Positions 1 through 9,142 of a DNA stretch of 38,420 nt are shown here, piece after piece; position 1 is the first letter of the stretch, and each line of letters opens with the position of its first letter. The notes under the pieces were generated by a model that was not told the DNA's origin, did no database searches, and was given only the letters and a program-made list of their open reading frames with translations. Origin of the DNA: an uncultured Actinomycetes bacterium (lineage in GTDB: Bacteria; Actinomycetota; Actinomycetes; Nanopelagicales; Nanopelagicaceae); contig CAJBLC010000007.1 of assembly GCA_903953805.1 (NCBI GenBank), positions 1 to 38,420 of the forward strand, given 5' to 3'. Made by a program: the position numbers and the translations under genes.

Positions 1-704
1 CGGATAATTGTCTCGGTGCTCTCGGGTTCAGTGAAGCAGGCTGAGTTCTTGATTGTTTCAGCCATCTCGGAAAGCTGAGTCGTTGTCGCGACATATGCCA
101 GAAGAACTCCGCCCGGCTCTAGAACTTCTTGTGCCATATCGACGCACTCCCACGGTGCCAACATATCGAGAACAATTCGATCGTACTTCTCTTGACGATT
201 GACCTCATCTTGAAGTGATCCGACCGTAAGGGACCAATTGGCAGGCTTGCCCCGGAAGTAATCTGTGACATTCTTTGTTGCAATATCGGCGAACTCAACG
301 CGTCGTTCAAAGGAATCAACTTTTCCATCGTTACCTACTGCGCGAAGCAGGGTGATAGTAAGTGCACCAGAGCCGACTCCTGCTTCAAGAACTCTTGACC
401 CGGGTGCGATATCAGCAACACCAACAATCATTGCGGCATCTTTTGGGTAGACAATCGTCGCGCCACGTGGCATTGATAGAACATAATCAGAGAGCAGTGG
501 GCGAAATGCGAGAAACTTCAGTCCCGCAGTCGTCTCTACAACGCTTCCTTCTGGGAGACCAACAATCTGGTCGTGAATTAACCAGCCACGGTGAGTGTGC
601 CACTCGCCCGCCTCTTTGAGGGTGATGGTGTGCAATTTACCCTTGGCATCCGTGAGTTGAACACGATCTCCATAGTGAAAGAGGGCTTTCTCGCTCGCGC
701 TCAT
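1..704 (-). CDS. trmI: tRNA (adenine-58-N1)-methyltransferase TrmI, C-terminus truncated by window edge
   Basis: Reverse-strand reading from ATG at 704: MSASEKALFHYGDRVQLTDAKGKLHTITLKEAGEWHTHRGWLIHDQIVGLPEGSVVETTAGLKFLAFRPLLSDYVLSMPRGATIVYPKDAAMIVGVADIAPGSRVLEAGVGSGAL; TrmI-like N-domain plus SAM-binding motif (EAGVGSGAL). ATGA overlap with upstream HAD stop. Confidence 0.85.
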   Translation of the reverse strand, partial: MSASEKALFHYGDRVQLTDAKGKLHTITLKEAGEWHTHRGWLIHDQIVGLPEGSVVETTAGLKFLAFRPLLSDYVLSMPRGATIVYPKDAAMIVGVADIAPGSRVLEAGVGSGALTITLLRAVGNDGKVDSFERRVEFADIATKNVTDYFRGKPANWSLTVGSLQDEVNRQEKYDRIVLDMLAPWECVDMAQEVLEPGGVLLAYVATTTQLSEMAETIKNSACFTEPESTETII

Positions 705-1375
705 GCATCCATCCGTTCAGTAAAGAGCGAAGAGATCTCCGCAAGGCTCAAGTCTACTAAAGAGTCCACCACTCGAGTCCGAGGGCCTGCTTCGACCTCA
801 ACAATGTGCGGAATAGCTAAGACCCAAGCACCGGAGGCTCGAGCGGAGGAAATTCCGGTGAGCGAATCCTCAAGGATCAATGATTTCGAGATATCAACGT
901 TAAGTTGTGTCGCTGCAGTGAGGTAAGACTCTGGATCCGGTTTGCTATTGCGGACATCATTTGAAGAGATACTCACGGAGAAAACATCCGATCCAATATT
1001 GGAGAGAGTTGCATCGACAAGAACTCGTGGACTTGCCGAGACTAAGCCCATTGGAACTCCAAGCGACTTGATCTCATTCAGTAACTCTCGAGCTCCTGGC
1101 ATGAAATTAAGTGAGTGTGAGAATTTTGAAGAAACGAGAGATACAAGTTCTTCAACGAAGAACTCCGGATCTTCAGCTTGGGCCAGTTCATGCATGTATC
1201 GCCCAACTCGTGGGAGTGGTCCCCCAAGACAATGACGTTGATCATCCGATGTCCAGGCGTATCCATAACGGGCCATGAGCTCTGTCTCAGATTCAAGCCA
1301 ATATGGTTCGGTGTCGACCAGGGTTCCATCCATATCGAAGAAGACTGCTTGAAAATTTTGTAAAGAGGTATCCAT
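701..1375 (-). CDS. HAD-superfamily hydrolase (beta-phosphoglucomutase/phosphatase-like)
   Basis: 224 aa; FFDMDGTLVDTEPYW motif I, SASPR motif II, KPDPESYL / LEDSLTGISSARASG motif III-IV. Confidence 0.85.
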   Translation of the reverse strand: MDTSLQNFQAVFFDMDGTLVDTEPYWLESETELMARYGYAWTSDDQRHCLGGPLPRVGRYMHELAQAEDPEFFVEELVSLVSSKFSHSLNFMPGARELLNEIKSLGVPMGLVSASPRVLVDATLSNIGSDVFSVSISSNDVRNSKPDPESYLTAATQLNVDISKSLILEDSLTGISSARASGAWVLAIPHIVEVEAGPRTRVVDSLVDLSLAEISSLFTERMDA

Positions 1376-4300
1376 CAGTTTGCGTTGAAATATTTCGCCT
1401 CGGGATGATGAACGATAATGGCAGATGTAGATTGTTCAGGATGGAGTTGGAACTCATCCGAGAGTTCGACACCGATCCGTTCCGGATTGAGCAATTCACA
1501 GAGTTGAACTTGTTGTTCAAGATCTGGACAGGCCGGATAACCAAATGAATAACGGGAGCCTCGATACCCTTGATCGAGAATCTCAGGCAGATCCTTCGAA
1601 TCTTCGGAAGAGAAGCCAATCTCATCACGAATACGGGCGTGCCAATGTTCAGCAAGTGCCTCTGTTAATTGAACAGAGAGTCCGTGGAGTTCTAGGTATT
1701 CTCGATAATTGTTTGCCTCAAAGAGCTTCGCAGTTGCTTCGCTCACAGACTGCCCCATGGTGACAACGTGGAAAGAGACAACATCAATCTCCCCACTCTC
1801 CTTGCTTCTAAAGAAATCACTGAGACAGAGGCGGCGATCTCGACTCTGGCGAGGGAAGGAAAATCTCACTCGCTCTTTACCTTGGTCTGGACCTTCGTGG
1901 TGCAAGATGACGAGGTCATTGCCTTCGCTATAACAAGAGAAATATCCATAAACGACTGCGGCATTGAGCCAACCCTGGGATTGAACTTCGTTGAGCAATG
2001 CACGAAGTCGAGGCCTACCCTCATCCTCAACCATCCGCTCATATTCACCGCGGTTGCCCTTTAGCCCCCATTGGCCGACGAAGAGTGCGCGCTCATCGAG
2101 CATGCCGAGATACTCCTGAAGAGCTATACCTTTAACGATTCGCGAACCGAAGAATGGCGCCTTCGGAACGGGATTATTCGATGCCACATCAGAGCGAGTA
2201 GTATCGAGGTTCGGTTCCCGATTGAGTCGAGTGTTGGGAGTACGGCGCTCGCGAAGTGGCGGAAGGGAGACCGAGCTATCCCCGCGCTTCATTGCGATCA
2301 TCGCATCCATGAGACGCAGGCCTTCGAAGGCATCCTTCGCATATCGAACCGTCCCTGGGAAGGCATTTGCGAGATCATCTTCGACAAAACTACGAGTGAG
2401 GGCGGCGCCTCCAAGAATCACTGGCCACTTTTGATCCAGACCTCTGCTCGTCAGCTCTTCAAGATTCTCTTTCATGATCACTGTTGACTTCACGAGTAGG
2501 CCGGACATGCCAATGACATCTACGTTGTTCTGCTCAGCGGCATCGATAATTTGATTCACGGTCTGCTTAATTCCGATATTGACCGTCGTATAACCATTGT
2601 TACTTAAAATTATATCTACGAGATTCTTACCTATATCGTGGACGTCACCCTTTACGGTTGCAAGGAGAATTGAACCCCGGCCTTCGTCATCGGTCTTCTC
2701 CATATGAGGCTCAAGGATCGCGACCGCTGATTTCATGACTTCGGCGCTTTGTAGCACGAATGGAAGTTGCATCTCCCCTTTACCAAAGAGTTCGCCGACG
2801 ACCTTCATACCCGAGAGAAGATGATCATTGATGATTGCTAACGGCTTAATGCCTGTCTCCATCGCTTCGAAGAGATCAGCCTCGAGACCAACCTTCTCTC
2901 CGTCGATGATTCGTCGTTCCAATCGTTCGGCAAGAGGCAAGGCGGCAAGTTCTGCAGCTCTACTCAACTTACTTGAGCGCACTTCTACACCATCAAACAA
3001 TTCCAAGAATTTGGAGAGGGGATCGTATGAAAGATTTCCGTCGGTGTCATAGGCACGGCGATCGTAGATGAGATCAAGAGCCACTGACTTAACTTCTTCT
3101 TCGATTCTCGCCATCGGTGTGATCTTTGATGGATGGACGATCGCGGAATCTAATCCAGCCCGCACTGCTTCGGCGAGGAAGACTGAGTTGAGGACGATGC
3201 GGGCGGCCGGATTCAATCCAAATGAGACATTAGAAACACCAAGTGTTGTCTGAACGGATGGGTAAAGCTTCTTTAGTTCGGCGATCGCATTCAACGTCTC
3301 AATACCATCGCGACGAGTCTCTTCCTGGCCAGTGGCAATTGGGAATGTAAGACAGTCAATCAAAATATCCTCAACTGCCATTCCCCAGTTCTTCGTGAGA
3401 TCTTCAATGAGGCGCGTCGCAACTCGTACCTTCCACTCTGCAGTTCGTGCCTGGCCTTCCTCATCAATTGTGAGTGCCACGACCGCCGCACCATGTTCTC
3501 TCACAAGAGGCATTATTCGAGCGAAACGACTCGTTGGCCCATCACCATCTTCATAGTTAACAGAATTGATCAGGCTGCGTCCGCCTAAATGTTCTAATCC
3601 AGCCTTGAGAACCGCTGGTTCAGTTGAATCAAGCATGATTGGAAGAGTTGATGTTGTCGCCAAACGAGAGGCTAGCTCGGTCATATCTTTTACGCCATCG
3701 CGACCTACATAGTCAACGGAGAGATCCAGCATGTGCGCACCATCGCGAATCTGGTCACGAGCTATCTCAAGGCAGGTCTGCCAATCCTCAGAGATCAGAG
3801 CATCGCGGAAAGCTCGAGAACCGTTTGCATTCGTCTTCTCACCGATTGCTAAATACGCATTATCTTGTCGAAAGGCGACGAACTGATAGAGCGAGGAAGC
3901 ACCAATCTCTCGTTGCGGCGCTCTCGCTGGGGTTGAACGGGCTCCGACACGATCTACGACCGCTTTCAGATGATCTGGCGTAGTTCCACAACAGCCGCCG
4001 ATCAGCGAGATTCCAAACTCGTTCACAAAATTTGAAAGGTATTCCGCAAGTTCGCTTGGAGATAATGGGTAGATCGCTCCCGTCGCACCAAGGATTGGTA
4101 GGCCAGCATTTGGCATGACCGAAATCTTTGCAGTGGAGTTCTTACTGAGAACACGCAAATGTTCTGACATCTCCGCCGGCCCCGTCGCGCAATTGAGACC
4201 GATTAAATCAATGCCCAATGGTTCGAGTGCATTAAGCGCTGCCCCGATCTCAGAACCTAGGAGCATTGTTCCTGTCGTTTCGACCGTAACCTGAGCGATA

Positions 4301-4875
4301 AGAACGATATCTCGCCCGGATTTATCAATGGCGCGTCGTGCACCATTTACTGCCGCCTTCGCTTGGAGCAGATCTTGAGTGGTCTCGATTAAGAGTGCAT
4401 CAACTCCGCCATCGATGAGCCCCTGCGATGCGACTTCATAACTCTCTCGGAGCTTCTCATATTCAACATGCAGCAATGTAGGAAGTTTGGTGCCTGGACC
4501 TAATGAACCTAGGACCCATCGTGGCTTGTCGGGAGTTGAGAATCGATCGGCGCAGTCGCGTGCGATCTTGGCTCCTGCGATTGCCAATTCATAAATGCGA
4601 TCTTCAATTCCATACTCGGCGAGATTCGCCCAGTTTGCTCCAAAGGTATTTGTCTCGATGGCATCCACACCAACCGCCAAGTAAGCATCATGTACCTTGG
4701 AGACGATATCTGGACGTGAGACATTAAGAATCTCATTGCAACCTTCGTGGCTTTGGAAATCATCGAGAGTGGGATTCTCGGCCTGGAGCATCGTTCCCAT
4801 GGCGCCATCGGCGATCACAGTCCTCTGAGCAAGGGCAGTGCGCAGTGTCGAAGATTGGTTATTCATATGAGGCAA
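1375..4875 (-). CDS. metH: cobalamin-dependent methionine synthase
   Basis: 1166 aa; Hcy-binding domain with GLNCATGP and GGCCGTTPDHL zinc Cys, pterin-binding domain, cobalamin motif GDVHDIGKNLV, C-terminal activation domain (SFGYPACPD). Confidence 0.96.
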   Translation of the reverse strand: MPHMNNQSSTLRTALAQRTVIADGAMGTMLQAENPTLDDFQSHEGCNEILNVSRPDIVSKVHDAYLAVGVDAIETNTFGANWANLAEYGIEDRIYELAIAGAKIARDCADRFSTPDKPRWVLGSLGPGTKLPTLLHVEYEKLRESYEVASQGLIDGGVDALLIETTQDLLQAKAAVNGARRAIDKSGRDIVLIAQVTVETTGTMLLGSEIGAALNALEPLGIDLIGLNCATGPAEMSEHLRVLSKNSTAKISVMPNAGLPILGATGAIYPLSPSELAEYLSNFVNEFGISLIGGCCGTTPDHLKAVVDRVGARSTPARAPQREIGASSLYQFVAFRQDNAYLAIGEKTNANGSRAFRDALISEDWQTCLEIARDQIRDGAHMLDLSVDYVGRDGVKDMTELASRLATTSTLPIMLDSTEPAVLKAGLEHLGGRSLINSVNYEDGDGPTSRFARIMPLVREHGAAVVALTIDEEGQARTAEWKVRVATRLIEDLTKNWGMAVEDILIDCLTFPIATGQEETRRDGIETLNAIAELKKLYPSVQTTLGVSNVSFGLNPAARIVLNSVFLAEAVRAGLDSAIVHPSKITPMARIEEEVKSVALDLIYDRRAYDTDGNLSYDPLSKFLELFDGVEVRSSKLSRAAELAALPLAERLERRIIDGEKVGLEADLFEAMETGIKPLAIINDHLLSGMKVVGELFGKGEMQLPFVLQSAEVMKSAVAILEPHMEKTDDEGRGSILLATVKGDVHDIGKNLVDIILSNNGYTTVNIGIKQTVNQIIDAAEQNNVDVIGMSGLLVKSTVIMKENLEELTSRGLDQKWPVILGGAALTRSFVEDDLANAFPGTVRYAKDAFEGLRLMDAMIAMKRGDSSVSLPPLRERRTPNTRLNREPNLDTTRSDVASNNPVPKAPFFGSRIVKGIALQEYLGMLDERALFVGQWGLKGNRGEYERMVEDEGRPRLRALLNEVQSQGWLNAAVVYGYFSCYSEGNDLVILHHEGPDQGKERVRFSFPRQSRDRRLCLSDFFRSKESGEIDVVSFHVVTMGQSVSEATAKLFEANNYREYLELHGLSVQLTEALAEHWHARIRDEIGFSSEDSKDLPEILDQGYRGSRYSFGYPACPDLEQQVQLCELLNPERIGVELSDEFQLHPEQSTSAIIVHHPEAKYFNAN

Positions 4876-4898
4876 GGTTATAGGAGTCAGGCCTCAAA

Positions 4899-6140
4899 CT
4901 ATAAAGCGAGACCAAGCAAGGCATCGATGAGTCGAGATAGCTCGCCTGCTCCCCCTGCAACGAGCGAGTTGCCATCGAGAGTCTCTTGGGCCCATGTCTC
5001 CAGCGCTTTGAGAGCCGCAGGAGTATCGAGATTATTGGCAACAGCATTAACTATGGCTTGAGATGTTGATTGAACTGCAACAACCTCTTCCCGAGCTAAA
5101 GCGGTACGGATCTTCGTTACGGCTTCCGTTGCGCGACTCAACTTATCGGCTGACCACATACGATCCGATTGGTAGTGATCTCTAAGCAGGGCATACCTAA
5201 TCAGAACCGGATCGACTCCATCACTTAAGAGAGTTGAGACAAAGACCAAATTCCCTTTGCTCTTGCTCATCTTTTCACCGTCAAGACCAACCATGCCGCT
5301 ATGAACATAATCTTTAGCAAAGGGGCGACCTAACAGGGCGGCGCCCTGAGCGGCACTCATGAAGTGATGTGGAAAGACTAGATCTGAACCTCCGCCTTGC
5401 AGATCGATAGATGGTCCAGTCCCTGTTGATTCAAGATAGTGCTCACCGAGCAGATATCGAAGAGCAATCACACAGCATTCAATATGCCAACCTGGTCGAC
5501 CAAAACCGTGGGAACTCTCCCATCCCGGTTCACCGTCGCGATGAGATAGCCAGAGAATGGGATCGAGTGGATGCTTCTTCCCTACACGCCCAGGGTCTCC
5601 GCCCTTCTCAGAAAATGCTGTGATTGCATCAGGCAGTGGGAGTGGTAGGTCAGAGAGAAAGGTGGTGATGTCGAAGTAGAGATCGCCATCTAATTGATAA
5701 ACAAATCCATTCCTATCCATGACCGTAATCGCATCATCAATCAGATCCATCACTGATGTAGCTGGAACAAAATCTTGAGGCGGTAAGACGTGGAGTGCAG
5801 TCATATCCGATCGGTAGAGATCAATCTGGTCAGAGGCCAAAGTTCGCCAATCAACGCTATCTCTGGTCGCTCGCTCCAAAAGTGGCTCATCAATGTCCGT
5901 AATATTTTCAACAAACGAAACGCTCGCACCTTGGATTTTCCGGTAACGATGAATCAAATCGAAGGCTAGATAAGTAGCCGCATGCCCTAGATGGGTAGCG
6001 TCATAGGGGGTGATCCCACATACATACATCGAGAAATCACTCTTCTTCTCCAGGCTTTGAACGCCAGAAGTCGTCTTCAGTGTCAGAGACGGGAGGTCGC
6101 TCTCAATCGGAGGAATATAAAAACTCGGCCACGAATTCAT
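4899..6140 (-). CDS. mshC: L-cysteine:1D-myo-inositol 2-amino-2-deoxy-alpha-D-glucopyranoside ligase (mycothiol biosynthesis)
   Basis: 413 aa class I CysS-like: CGITPYDATHLGHAATYLAFD, GWHIECCVIALRYLG-like region, KMSKSKGN; MshC-type signature rather than CysS. Confidence 0.92.
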   Translation of the reverse strand: MNSWPSFYIPPIESDLPSLTLKTTSGVQSLEKKSDFSMYVCGITPYDATHLGHAATYLAFDLIHRYRKIQGASVSFVENITDIDEPLLERATRDSVDWRTLASDQIDLYRSDMTALHVLPPQDFVPATSVMDLIDDAITVMDRNGFVYQLDGDLYFDITTFLSDLPLPLPDAITAFSEKGGDPGRVGKKHPLDPILWLSHRDGEPGWESSHGFGRPGWHIECCVIALRYLLGEHYLESTGTGPSIDLQGGGSDLVFPHHFMSAAQGAALLGRPFAKDYVHSGMVGLDGEKMSKSKGNLVFVSTLLSDGVDPVLIRYALLRDHYQSDRMWSADKLSRATEAVTKIRTALAREEVVAVQSTSQAIVNAVANNLDTPAALKALETWAQETLDGNSLVAGGAGELSRLIDALLGLAL

Positions 6141-6186
6141 AGAGGTCGAGTCTATACGGGTAAACGGCGTTGAGCCCGAGCAACTC

Positions 6187-6876
6187 CTAGAAGGGTGGCC
6201 AAGGAACCGCGGGCCAATCTTCTGAAGGCATTGGAAATAGTCCAGTACTTAATAGCCGCTCGGCCCTCATCAAAAAGGCAGCGAACTCCTCTTCCGAGAT
6301 CAATCCGATATATCTCTCTGGATCGAGGGTCTCTCCCAGCGTTCTCAGCGACTTCTCTTCCTGAGGGGTGATCGGCTCATTGGCGAATTGCCAGAGCACT
6401 GTCCTCAATTTATCTTCGGTATGAAAAGTTAGTCCATGGTCGCAACCGAGAATACGCCCATCTTCTAATGGAAGAAGATGGCCAAATTTACGATCAGTAT
6501 TATTTAACAGAATATCCAAAAAAGCGATATCTCTTATCTCTGGCGATGTTGATGATGCAAGAGTTGAGAGATCAATTGATTCATCAATCTCAATCCATCG
6601 TTGGACTGAGCCAATCCCGAATGGCCCCTCTCGTAGGACAGTCTCCGGAATAACGGATAGCCCTAAATCTTCTGAGAGTTGGAATGCCGCTACCTCTCGA
6701 CCGGCGAGATTACCTTCGGGGAAATCCCACAATGGTCTCTCTCCAGCGCCTGGTTTATAGATGACCTTGAAAGGTTGATCATCGCCGGTGGTCAATTCGC
6801 AGAGCAGCGTGGCATTGGATGCATCAACGAGTCGCCCAATAATCGAGAGTTCTCCGTTTATGAGTGAAGGGATCAA
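6187..6876 (-). CDS. SCO1664-family protein (PI3/4-kinase-like fold)
   Basis: VIYKPGAGERPLWDFPEGNLAGREVAAFQLSE, DILLNNTDRKFGHLL, GCDHGLTFH. Start placed at TTG 6876 (TTGA overlap with DUF3090 stop) instead of the ORF-track ATG at 6936, which would overlap DUF3090 by 64 bp. Confidence 0.82.
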   Translation of the reverse strand: MIPSLINGELSIIGRLVDASNATLLCELTTGDDQPFKVIYKPGAGERPLWDFPEGNLAGREVAAFQLSEDLGLSVIPETVLREGPFGIGSVQRWIEIDESIDLSTLASSTSPEIRDIAFLDILLNNTDRKFGHLLPLEDGRILGCDHGLTFHTEDKLRTVLWQFANEPITPQEEKSLRTLGETLDPERYIGLISEEEFAAFLMRAERLLSTGLFPMPSEDWPAVPWPPF

Positions 6877-7436
6877 CGACGGTAACCATTTGCTCTTGGG
6901 CAGAGATGGCCATCCATATTGATGGGCAGACCACAAAATGGGCAGACCTGTCTTCCTGCTGAGACCACAGCCTCGCTACGTTCTACAAAGGATTTTGCTT
7001 GATAGATGCGCAATGAGACGATGATGAGGTCTGGAGCATCCTCAATCTGGGCGGCCTCATCATCATCGAGTAAGTCGACTATCTCTTCATTCCCAATTGC
7101 TTGGATTTGAATCCCAATTCGTTGACTATCTTCATCCCAACTAATTCCGATGATTCCAACACGAAAATCTTCATCAATGGGAAATTCCAGTGGTTCGTTA
7201 TCGCGCTTAAACGGGACCGAAAGTTCATCAATGCTTGCCGAGCCAGATGCCTTCACTTCTCGGATCAAAGTCTTTAAGCGTTCAGCAAGCGCTTGGACTT
7301 GATTCTTCTCAACAACCACCGATGAGAGTCCAGAGGCGCTTCGTGCTTGGAGAAAGAAAGTTCGTTCCCCGGGAACGCCAACTGTTCCGGTTGTAAATCG
7401 ATCTACTGGGTCGTGAATAACGGTAATCCGACTCAT
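6873..7436 (-). CDS. DUF3090 family protein with C-terminal Cys/His zinc-knuckle-like motif
   Basis: 187 aa; RTFFLQARSASGLSSVVVEKNQVQALAERL and C-terminal CPFCGLPINMDGHLCPRANGYRR, typical of the DUF3090 family. Confidence 0.88.
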   Translation of the reverse strand: MSRITVIHDPVDRFTTGTVGVPGERTFFLQARSASGLSSVVVEKNQVQALAERLKTLIREVKASGSASIDELSVPFKRDNEPLEFPIDEDFRVGIIGISWDEDSQRIGIQIQAIGNEEIVDLLDDDEAAQIEDAPDLIIVSLRIYQAKSFVERSEAVVSAGRQVCPFCGLPINMDGHLCPRANGYRR

Positions 7437-8143
7437 CTCTTGCGGTTTCCCTTAGTTGAAGTATTCGAGATAGCTCCGGCTCCCCCACCCAATGTGGAGT
7501 CAATGTGGGCTGCGAGTGAGCTGTTGAGATGAGATGTCGAATTCACAAAATTCACGACAGGTGATCCATCGTTAATAGAGATCTTAGTTATTGAAGCCGG
7601 CTCGATCGCAATACGTTGGAATTGATCGAGATGAAGTCCCAAATATCCCGCAACAATAGATTTAATAACATCGCCATGAGAGACAAAGATCGTGGTCTTT
7701 CCTGGGAGCGCCAGATCTGCGATGGATTCTGAACTTCTGGATGCCATCTCCAAGAAACTTTCGCCATCAGGGAATCTGACAGTAGAAGGTCGGCGTTGGA
7801 TCTCTCGCCAGAGTGGTCGTTTAGAGAGGCTACCGATTTTTTTGCCACTCCAACTTCCGTAATCCATCTCAATAATTCCGGAATCACGAATAAGTTCAAT
7901 CCCCTTATGCGAAGCAAGGAATGGCGCAATTGTTTGGCGGGCTCGTAACAACGGGCTCGTAACAACGCGATTGACCGCAAACCCATCTTGCTTGAGTGAA
8001 TCAAGGTATGTGGCGAGAAGTTGGGCTTCTCTAACTCCCCGTTCAGATAATCCAACTGTCTTGTCGCGACCAGCCAATATTGCTTTGAGATTGGCAGTGG
8101 AATGCGCATGTCGAATCAGGAGTATCTGGGTAGGACGCGTCAT
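7433..8143 (-). CDS. histidine phosphatase superfamily protein (MSMEG_4193-type)
   Basis: 236 aa; LIRHAHSTAN, VVTSPLLRARQT, MDYGSWSGKKIG, VSHGDVIKSIVAGYLG; ATGA overlap with DUF3090. Confidence 0.9.
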   Translation of the reverse strand: MTRPTQILLIRHAHSTANLKAILAGRDKTVGLSERGVREAQLLATYLDSLKQDGFAVNRVVTSPLLRARQTIAPFLASHKGIELIRDSGIIEMDYGSWSGKKIGSLSKRPLWREIQRRPSTVRFPDGESFLEMASRSSESIADLALPGKTTIFVSHGDVIKSIVAGYLGLHLDQFQRIAIEPASITKISINDGSPVVNFVNSTSHLNSSLAAHIDSTLGGGAGAISNTSTKGNRKR

Positions 8144-8192
8144 ATCTCTAGGCTACCGAGAAAACTGGGGTTGCGTTGGTAGCCTTCCAGCC

Positions 8193-9137
8193 ATGGAGAT
8201 GCGCCGGCTAGGTAATTCGGGTCTAGAAGTTTCACGACTTGGACTTGGCACGATGACCTGGGGTCGCGATACCGATGAGCACGAGGCGGCTGATCAACTT
8301 CGCACCTTTCGTGAGGCTGGTGGCAATTTCCTCGATACTGCAGCCTCATACGGCGATGGCGATAGCGAACGAGTTCTTGGTGGATTTCTTGGCACTCTGA
8401 TCGATCGCTCTGAGCTCGTCATTGCGACGAAGGCCGGTCTCTCATTTCGGGAGCCAGGGCGTCGATATAACAACTCGCGTTCAAATCTTCTCTCGGAACT
8501 CGATGGATCCCTCTCTCGACTCGGAGTGGATCACATTGATTTATGGCAGGTGCAAGGGTGGGATGAAGAGACTCCCTTAGAAGAGACTCTCTCAGCGATG
8601 GATCATGCAGTGGCATCTGGCAAGGTGAGATACGTTGGATTTTCCAATATCAACGGTTGGCAATTGGCACGGACCGCAACTCTTCAGAATCCGCTCTTTG
8701 GCAAGTCTCCAATAACATCTATTCAATCCGAGTATTCACTTCTCAATCGCTCGATCGAGGATGAAGTTCTTCCAGCGAGCTTTGAATTAGGAGTAGGAGT
8801 ACTTGCTTGGTCTCCATTAGGACGTGGCGTCCTGACTGGAAAGTATCGGAATGGAACACCTTCAGACTCTCGTGGCGCAAGCCCACACTTTGCCGAGTTC
8901 ATCTCCCCTTACCTCGATGATCGAAGTCGTTCGATTGTCGAAGCAGTTTCGGTTGCTGCAGAGGGGTTGGGTTACGCGCCCTTAGAGGTGGCGCTAGCGT
9001 GGGTTCGAGATGGTGGAAATATCGCTAGCTGCATTGTGGGCGCTAGAACTGGTGCTCAATTACGAGGCGCCCTCACAGCAGAAGAAATCTCACTCCCTGA
9101 TCCGGTGCGCCAAGCTTTGGATGAGATCTCAGCCTAA
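8193..9137 (+). CDS. aldo/keto reductase
   Basis: MEMRRLGNSGLEVSRLGLGTMTWG, LDTAASYGDG, VIATKAG, HIDLWQVQGWD, YSLLNRSIE. ORF-track start at 7971 is antisense to the phosphatase; ATG at 8193 (or 8199) fits the family N-terminus. Confidence 0.92.
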   Translation: MEMRRLGNSGLEVSRLGLGTMTWGRDTDEHEAADQLRTFREAGGNFLDTAASYGDGDSERVLGGFLGTLIDRSELVIATKAGLSFREPGRRYNNSRSNLLSELDGSLSRLGVDHIDLWQVQGWDEETPLEETLSAMDHAVASGKVRYVGFSNINGWQLARTATLQNPLFGKSPITSIQSEYSLLNRSIEDEVLPASFELGVGVLAWSPLGRGVLTGKYRNGTPSDSRGASPHFAEFISPYLDDRSRSIVEAVSVAAEGLGYAPLEVALAWVRDGGNIASCIVGARTGAQLRGALTAEEISLPDPVRQALDEISA

Positions 9138-9142
9138 TTTTT

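Noticed and set aside
942-1235. Numerous 60-170 aa ORFs antisense to or in alternate frames of metH, carB, metK etc.
   Set aside because: All lie opposite or inside strongly supported conserved genes, show no recognisable domains and look like shadow ORFs.
7971-8192. 74-codon N-terminal extension of the aldo/keto reductase ORF
   Set aside because: Antisense to the histidine phosphatase N-terminus and lacks AKR similarity; ATG at 8193 begins the canonical AKR sequence.
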